This document shows, piece after piece, positions 37,201 to 46,200 of a stretch of DNA of 64,000 nucleotides (the stretch's first letter is position 1; every line of letters begins with the position of its first letter). The stretch is from Eumeta japonica. Taxonomy: Eukaryota; Arthropoda; Insecta; Lepidoptera; Psychidae. The notes under the pieces are model-generated. The model was not told where the DNA came from, did not search any database, and saw only the letters and a list, made by a program, of their open reading frames with translations. A program made the position numbers and the translations under genes. The stretch covers positions 124,001 to 188,000 of the forward strand of contig BGZK01000479.1 in assembly GCA_005406025.1 (NCBI GenBank), given 5' to 3'.

Positions 37201-40200
37201 GAAGCTGAACATAGAATCGGAATTGAAACTAAAAACGAGATACGGATTAGGGTTTGAAACAGTAAGCAGAAGTGGGGCAGGAATCGAGAGGGGACTGAAA
37301 TGTGATTTAAGATTACAATTAAAATGGAGACCGAGAGTAAGATAGCGCTATGTGTTGGAATTCGATAGGAGTTGATACGGAAGCGGGAGTAAGATAAGAG
37401 TATGAAACTGAAAGCAAAACCGGAAGAACTTGGCCGGCAACGCACTAGTGGTTCTCCTGGGGCCAGTGTGTATGGGCGGCGGTGAAGATCTGCTCGCTCG
37501 TGGCCCGTTTGCCCTTTAAAATTCTACAAAAAAAATCTAGAATTGAAACGACTCTGTAACCGACAGCAACATAGACATTGAAACCGAAAATATAATTGGA
37601 ATTTGCATTGAGAAATCGAACAGGAATCAGAACCGAGATAATAATGGTATGGACATAAATCGAAAAAAAATGTTTATGTACCCGCGGGCTATGGTGCGTA
37701 ACGAAATAGACAGAGAGAAAATAACGAAAGAGACCTATAGACAGATATACCATGTCCTTTTTAATGTCGTGCAAAGTGCTTTTGCAAGTTTTGCCCACGC
37801 GGGAAGGCTTATTATATACAATATACAGTACATTTTGAAACGATAAAACGGTTGCCGTGACTGACGTGTTGAATTTTGACCTTCCCTAAAAGTAATTTAT
37901 TAAGCCCATAAAATTAAAGCGACACCTTTCCACAATATACAAAAAATATTATGAGATTTTGTTGAGAAAAGATAAGTAAAAAAAATATAGATAAATAGAT
38001 ATTTTTTACTTACGATATTAACGTATTTGATTAAAATTATTATTTCTTTGTATTTCTATTTTGACCCATGCATATAAAAATGAATGTCTGTATATGTATA
38101 CAATATTTGTATACATATGCTATCGCTAAACTCCAACACCGTTCGACCTATCAACATAAAAATTGGTACGCATTTGTATTTTTTTTGTGGAGAAAGTGTT
38201 CGTGAAAACAAAGGGGGTAGTTGTTTTGATTTGGCACATTTATTTTTTTTCTTAGAGGTAGGAAGGTACCTCGCAACTTCGTCACATGACCGCCCCCATA
38301 CATCCACCAGAAGTCGTCTGGCTATAAATGTGATTAGTGCGACCCGTGCGAAGCGGGGGCCGGTCGTTAGTTTATCATTTTTGTGTAAATTTTTATTTGA
38401 ATATTGCCATAGCTTGTAATGACGATTTTTGAAGTGAAACTTCTTTATCGGCGTATGGGAGAAATTTTATAGCAATGTAACGTTTTTCTGTTACGCGCCA
38501 CCTTTATCTGTTACGCGCCATCTTCATTTCTGGGCAACGTTTTTCCGTTACGCGCCATATTTATTCAATGTTATTAATGTCATTGTGGCATAAACATAAT
38601 TGTTATTAAGGCCACCTGTCACATATACTTTCTGTCAACACCCTAGATCTATTTACAGTTTGTATGTATTACATTTTCCTATTATCTAAGTTGAAACCTT
38701 TTCAACCGACATACATGAACTATATCTCACATTCTTTCATCGAGTGACTCGATTTTATATGTAGCTTTCGATGATTTTCCTACTATTCTATATGGCCCTT
38801 TATAACATCGCATTAATTGAAAAGTTTTACCTATCGCCCTTCTAGGTACACATACCATTACCAAGTCTCCTACATGAAACTCTGAACATTTCTATTTCTG
38901 TAACTCAGTAGTGACGTGAAAAATAATATTTCAATTAAGTGATTAGCGAAAAAAATTTTATAAAGTTATTTGTATCCATGTCTATGACAATAAAAGCCTT
39001 TTGCATAAACTTTATCTAATTTAGCTTTATTCAACCAATTTCTGTGAAGTTGTAAATAGTAAATCATTTTTCGAAAAATGATTTCATAAAGAAGTTTCAC
39101 TTCTTACGTGTGTACACTAATACACACACACTTTTTTTTTTTAATATTGAATATATTTACATTGCGATTTAAGGTTACTGTTATATTCATAAGTATGTCA
39201 ATAAGTTTATTTGTGAGTATGACGTTACGAATTTAGTTACAAACAAGTGATTTTGTAGTCCATGAGTATACGACGGAAAAAATAATTAAGAGCTAAGTAT
39301 ATTCTGTCGGTAGTGTCACCAATACAGTATTTTTGTGGTGAGTCTAATACTTTATTTAAGCTACTAATTGAACTTCTGCATTTCGACACATGCACACACG
39401 CACACGCACGAAAACATATACGAGTACACATATGTTCCCAATCGTATTCCTTATCGTATTCCCAAGACAAACACTAAAGACGCTTAGCAAAGCTCCTCCA
39501 CCCAGCATTACATCATTACGATGCGATTTCACAAAGGCGATATTATTAACAAAAGTGTTAAAAAGAAGTGTCAAAAAGTTGTTAAAAGAAACAACAATAA
39601 TTCGAACATATTAATTATAGATCTCTGTTTTTTTAGACTCTTCTCGTTTTCAGGTAAGGCTGTACGGCTAAAGACAAAAAAAAAACCCTTGTTTAGCCGT
39701 AGACGCAAATTTTTAACTCCCCTTCCCCAACTTTAGTTCCGTCCGAGGCTGTGTTTGAAAAAGCCTCGGCGAGGGCGCGGGTACTTCATAAAAAACAACC
39801 GCCGCTCACGTTTTACGATCCACGACTTCAGCGGTTTCGGGCCGGCGCCGGCGCGGGAAAGACACGCGACCTGCGTTTTAGTTTCGAAATTGTAGCTGAA
39901 AAAAAACATTCTGAGTTTCATTACTGTACCGTGGGATATTTCATCGCTTTCGGTATTGTGCGGAATTAAATATATAAAAACTTGATCATAGCGAATATGA
40001 GAATGCTTACGAAATAAGAAAAATGAATTTAATATAAGATTAAAATATTTAAACATGAATCTGCTATTTGAAGATGCGTGTACGAGTACATGGAAGCACT
40101 TGGAAAGCAACATCGCTTTATACTCGTGATGTGTTAAAAAGAGACTTTTTTATGTTATGCAATTTCGCTTCGTTAAAAATTAAAACTATTCATGTTAATG

Positions 40201-43200
40201 TGGATGTGATAATGTACTTTTAACCTAGAATATTTTTTAATATTCAATCTTTTGTGCTTTTGGAGTTAAGTACGATGATGGTAAATTTAAGAGTTGTTTT
40301 CTCAAAGTGTCGTCGAAAACTTCGAAAAAAATTGTTCAGGGACATTTTATAGTTAACATTGAAAATAATCTTGGACACACTCGTTCAAGTATCGAACATA
40401 AAAATCTACGAATAAATACATTTGTATTGTCCATTTTAACCCCCAAACACACAGCAGTAGGATTAAAATTATATATATTATACGTTCCATTGTTTTATAG
40501 CCTCGGTTTTTAATTTTCTACGTCTCGTTTGGTAGACGGAGAGAAAGACAAAGAGATGACCTTACGAGCGTTCTTACATATTAAATTCCGTTTAGTAAAC
40601 TAAAAATAGACGGAAAACTATAAATTCATGACGAAATATCAATTATTAACTGTACGAAGGCCAGGTGAACAGAAAATTTGGATGATTGTAAAATGTCATT
40701 TTGATATATGAATTTTATAGACATTATAAAGCAAGTGATGTTGGTATCTGAAGCCATTAGTCGTTTAGTCTATCGTTTTTAGTCACTATTAAGGTGTATG
40801 ATTATCTGTTTGTTAATAACGAGATTTAAAAAATATGTATTATTTTTATGGTCTAGCTTGATTATCAATTAATTATTGTGTCAATTTTCTGATTTTAAGT
40901 TCTTTTTTTATTAGTATTTTTTTCCTGATTTTAACTTTATAAAAGAAAACCAGAAAATTAAGCATGACACTCAGTTTATAGCAATTTTGACATTTAGATA
41001 ATTTTGTTCGAGTAATACTAATTAGATTCTGTATTAAGCGTTAGGTAATTTAGAACCGTTTGTCACACGAGTACCCTTCGTGTTAATACTCAACGGCGAG
41101 ATTACGCCACTCGCCTAATTCTGAAATGTAGAGCTGGTTTTGCCAAACTGGATATATTTCTGTGACCTTCTAATGGCGTTAAGTGCGATCATCAAAAGAA
41201 AACTCGTGAACTGAGACAAATATGTCACATTTTTAATAAATTTTGTATGAGTTTATCGTTTGTAAAATATAATTTGGTTGTTGTCTGCAAATAAGTTCAA
41301 TATTTGTATCACTTTTTTTTTTATCTTCACCCTGAGGGACTACAGGTCATCTCTAAAACGGTTATGCTTATCGACGTGTCTTTGAGCGTCTTGAGTTATA
41401 CAAGTTACTTACGAGTTTTGGAGCTTTTTGGGTTCTAAAACCTGAAAGATGATTGGCGCTGCAGGCCATACCTGAAACTTTTAACTGGTTTTCAGGTAAA
41501 GGCTCAAAAATAAAATAGCAGTAAATTATTGTGCACATTACTTTAACAAGACAACTTTTACTGCTTTTTCTATCACTCCGATTTCAGATATACAGTTCTA
41601 ATACGTTTTGAGAAATTCGAATTAAAAAAATCTACTTGAATTAAAAAAAAATCTTTCATTTCATTTTTTAACTACGATATCTTGCGAACACGTTATTGGA
41701 TTTTGATCTGATTTGCGGCATTTGCCGCAGTTTTCTGCACGGAGAAAAATTTCATTTTCCGAATTAAATTTTTTATCGTATAAGCAAAATTCTATATTTA
41801 TTACTCTCATAAAGCAGTGTGTATTATTAATACACATTGCTTGTCATAATAATGACATAAAAATTGTCATCAAGTAAATGTGTGTATTATTATCGTTAAT
41901 TTGTTTTAGTATAATTCACAATGTATTTATAAACATTTTTAAAATAGAAAGACAAACATGTTACAAACAAATACAATATTTCATTGTAACCGTTTACATG
42001 ACCTCATCACAGACAAAGCCACATTGAGATTATTGCAATCCATGGACTAGCAAGCGGTCTCTTATTAAATTATTAAAACTTAAATTAGATTTTATACTCG
42101 CTTCGTAAAAGACGTTTCCAGTGAAACATGTTTGCTTATAAGAACGCACTAAGGTGAGTGTCATATTCCCAAATCTGTATTTCTATTCTAACTACTAACA
42201 CGGGCGATCCAGAGAGGATCACGGGTGTAATGACTTCCCCTTTGGGCTGGGTCTTCGTTCTAAATATTTTGTGTTCGATTATAATATTTGTAACCGAATT
42301 TTGGATAATCATCGCCACCCATGAACGTTTTGTAACCACAGATGAATCAGTCGGTGAATTGCAGTATAAGTAACTGTAGGATGCACTGAGACAATTTAAT
42401 AGCAATACGTATTGCTGTAATTACTATCTTATTTCACAATTTAAGTGGTAATAACATCTTACCATAGATATGACGATAGTTAGTACACTTTGTCGCATTA
42501 AAAATCTGTTCATTGTAGAGTTTTCAATCTAGAGGGTTATCCCTCGCTATAAAACCTAGGTTTTAGTGTTATTATAAAAGTCTAAAGTTTATATACATCT
42601 TTTCCTCAGTATAAGCAAAAAATCTGTAAAACAGTTGACTCTGTAGGCCAATCCTGAAACTTTTTGCTATGATGTTTTTGAACTCCTTGAAACATAAATA
42701 TTATCTATGTATGTGTAAAGAAATAAATATTGTCTATGAGTTTGTGAGCTAAAAAACTTGAGCAGTTTCCTTCAGACTATCCCTGTAACTTCTTACTAGG
42801 TTGGCTTGGATAGCAGTATATCATTGAGCTCATCATACTCAAAACATAGATTATACTGCTTTTTCAAGCTCAAAAATAGTTCTAATGCCTTTTGTGCGCT
42901 TAGAATTCAAAAATCTATGCGCTTAAAATATTGCTTTTTTTATTTTTCAATTACAATATCTTTAAAACAACGCTTTTTTTCCAATTTTCGGTAGACGATT
43001 TCTCTCGAACGGACCCATTGATCTTTTCGCAGTTTTCAACAATCGACGTTAGATTTTGGAATGTATCGGTAGAGTAGTTTAAAAAAATGTTCTAAATCCA
43101 CAAACACACACACGCACACAAGCACGTATGCACTCACATAAACTCGAACACACGCACGCGCGCAAGTATCTACACACACTCTCTCTCTTTCTCACGCACA

Positions 43201-46200
43201 CACACACACTCACTCTCTCTCTCACGCACACACACACACACACCCACACACATGCACGCACACATGCATTCGCGCATGCACGCGCGCACGCACGCACTAG
43301 AGAGAGAGATATCACTTGGAAACTGGTCGAAATAGATTGCTAGGACCCTAAAAGGTCAAGATCCGGTAAGAACTCGATTTTCGAAAATAGGGTTGAAAAG
43401 AGTAACGGTCTAATTTTATGAAAGTTTTTAATTTTCATAGTGGAGAGTTAAAAAAACTGATACATTAAGTTGTTGAAACAATACTGATAATCTTGTCAAT
43501 GTGATTTGAACCATACAATAATTAAATAATTGTTAAACTTTCATTAAAATCAGCTCAGTAGTTTAGCAGATATTGGATGACAAACACATATGTAACTTCA
43601 TTAGAAAATAGTTTAAAGTAGATACTTTGCCCATAAATGGGCCACATATAATTCCTCGATATTATTATGTATGAATAATAATATTTTCAGGATAATGTTA
43701 TATGAAGTACCCCCTATTTTTGATATCGCCTGAAGGTATGTGAGAAGATTGGAAACGAAAGATAAGCGAAAATCTGATATCCATTCCACATAGCATTCAT
43801 AACCGTATGGACGTGTAACTGAATGAGAAAAAACATCAAAGTCGAGACTCTTGCGACTGGATTCCCGTGAATTTTGTTACGCCATTCTTGTATTTTCTGC
43901 TGATGCTACGTAGAAGCCTTCTGGGTAAAAGCAATTCATTTTTTTTTTCTTGCTCTCAAAGAGATGTATTAGCATTGAAATTGCATTCCGTCGAACTCCT
44001 GATATACTGATGTTTGAGTACGTAATACTATCTTGTATTTCATCTGAGTTATTATATAATTTATAGCGCGTTTAGATAAAAAATACTCGCTGAAACTGAA
44101 GGGAATTAGACCACAACGTCGATAATGTTTTAGCGCGTCGATTTATAGTTATAGAGACGTTACTTGGGTATTTAAGAAGTTTTATTCCTTTTTTTTTCCA
44201 TTGATTCTGTTCACAACAGCTAAATTACCCTATCTTCTTTGTGTTTTTCCCATAAAGCGATTAGACGGTCTGAAGATTTCTCGACCCATTGGCAAAATAG
44301 GTCACTATTAAGAGCGCCAATCTACCGACTTAACGTATAGATTAAAACACAACGGTTTAAGAAGGGATTGTATCCATATGTGAAATACTATTATGCTACT
44401 AATGATAAATACTTATTGTAGATTATATGCGATCTGCATTCTTACAAAACCATACTAGGTAATGAAATTTTATTATTTTAAGTGAGAAATTCTTGTGCAT
44501 ACAATATTCATACAATGTACATTGTAATTACATTATACATATTACATATATAGATTATAAATTATATATTACTGTTTCCAAAACGGTTATATTTTTTTTA
44601 TCTATCAAGTTTATCTATATAGGTGTCTTTACTGGCGAATTGTGATTAAAAAAACATTTCTAAGCGTTGCTTTATAGCTGCATCTTGTAGGATTGTGAGA
44701 CAACTGTATTGTTATTATGCTACTGGATGTAATGCCTAGGTAGCGGTAAGCTCAATGTAGCGTTGTCAACAACACTTGTCACTACATGAAATAAGTTAGA
44801 CAGATGGCGCCACGTTAATTTATTGATGTGAGAGCATGCAATATGTAAATTTTGTGTATTATGTATTTAATATTTGTTGTTAAAAATAAATATAAGCAAA
44901 TTTTCCAATACAAACTTATTACATTAGCAACGGTAAATTAGAAAGACGATTAGTAAAGCTCGATTGTCCGTTTACTGTTTTATGAACAGAGAAACGAATA
45001 TTCGAATACTGAAAGTATAGGAAAATGTTATCGCGGACGTCTTCAACCGCATTATTTCTAAGATTTAGTAGACCGAGGTTTATTTAGCTTAACTTGGCGT
45101 CATGTGTGACTGGATGAAGCAATAAGACTAATTGCCCGCTATTAGTACAAAGCCCGAAATTAACTATGAAGCAGTAGGTAGTAAATTCTGACGTTAACCG
45201 GATAAAACCGGTTCTATCCGACGTAGATTGAATATTGCAGCCGGCTTTAGCGTCAATCTTAGTACGTCTTCAGGTTAGTTCTATAATGACGGCCGAACAG
45301 CAGTTCCAACTCTGAGTTAATTATCGCAGCATTTGCGAAGATTATAATAATTACTTACTCATCAGTTGATAACTAATTCGTTCAGAAATTTGACTAAGTC
45401 CAATAAGATATCCAGTTTCTTTTACGGTTAGTACAGAAACAATACCAATAAGGCTTTCTTGCTTGTAAAAAGGCTTGAAGTTCAAGACCTTTATGGTGAT
45501 ACGGCACGAGTTACTGTTGTCAACAATCTTTGTTGTCAATCTGTAGGCAGCGTCAGGGTTCGATTTAGCTCGCTTTAGATCGCTTTTTAGGTGTTTCTTA
45601 AGGCAGGGAACAAGCGGTTTTATCACCTTATAAAATTTCGAATTAACCTTAATGCCGGCATGCGTGAGCCTCTTTTTATAGATGACTAGCTTTCGCCCGC
45701 GGCGTCGCCGGCGTGGACGTAGAATAAATTCGGTCATCTTGTACGTCGGTCGATCACGGTTTCTCGCTTTATCAATTTCAATTTGCGGTCACAGTCACGA
45801 TTCTGATCCTGCTTTCGGTTTTATTCCGCTACAGTATCAGTTCCGATTTAAACAAAGACGGGGGCAAAATCTCAAAATAAAATATAATGTGCATTACTTG
45901 GAGATAGTTCAGCTTTTTGTTTTAGGAAAATAAATTAATGGATAAAGCCAGGGGTAAATATTTGCAGCCTAATTTACTGAATAGTAGTGTAGCTATTAAT
46001 GAAAAATTTTTAAAAATCGATTCTGTAGTTCGGCTTGGTAGTAGAAATACGCGAATAAAACCGGAGACAAATGCTAGTTTTTTTTTAATTAAAACATGCT
46101 TGTATATGAATACAAAGTTGTGTAGAGATTTCGAACAAACGATCATTAAATTTATATACAGAGATTTTAAAAATAAGGAGTAAGGCACTAATACATTTCT

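Larger units (their letters stand above)
38431..39103. mobile_element. Segment bounded by 18-bp inverted repeats, with Ty3/gypsy pieces inside
   Basis: 'gaagtgaaacttctttat' at 38431-38448 is repeated exactly in reverse complement at 39086-39103. Inside are three 'gttacgcgcca' repeats (about 38490-38560) and the gypsy integrase remnant. The arms look like transposon ends, but a composite of unrelated insertions is also possible. Confidence 0.5.

Noticed and set aside
36911..37445. Pair of Ser/Ile/Phe-rich minus-strand frames resembling membrane proteins
   Set aside because: They follow the degenerate hexamer array and have no conserved pattern beyond its periodicity.
43079..43343. Cysteine/valine-rich frame as a small secreted protein
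   Set aside because: Pure microsatellite translation.
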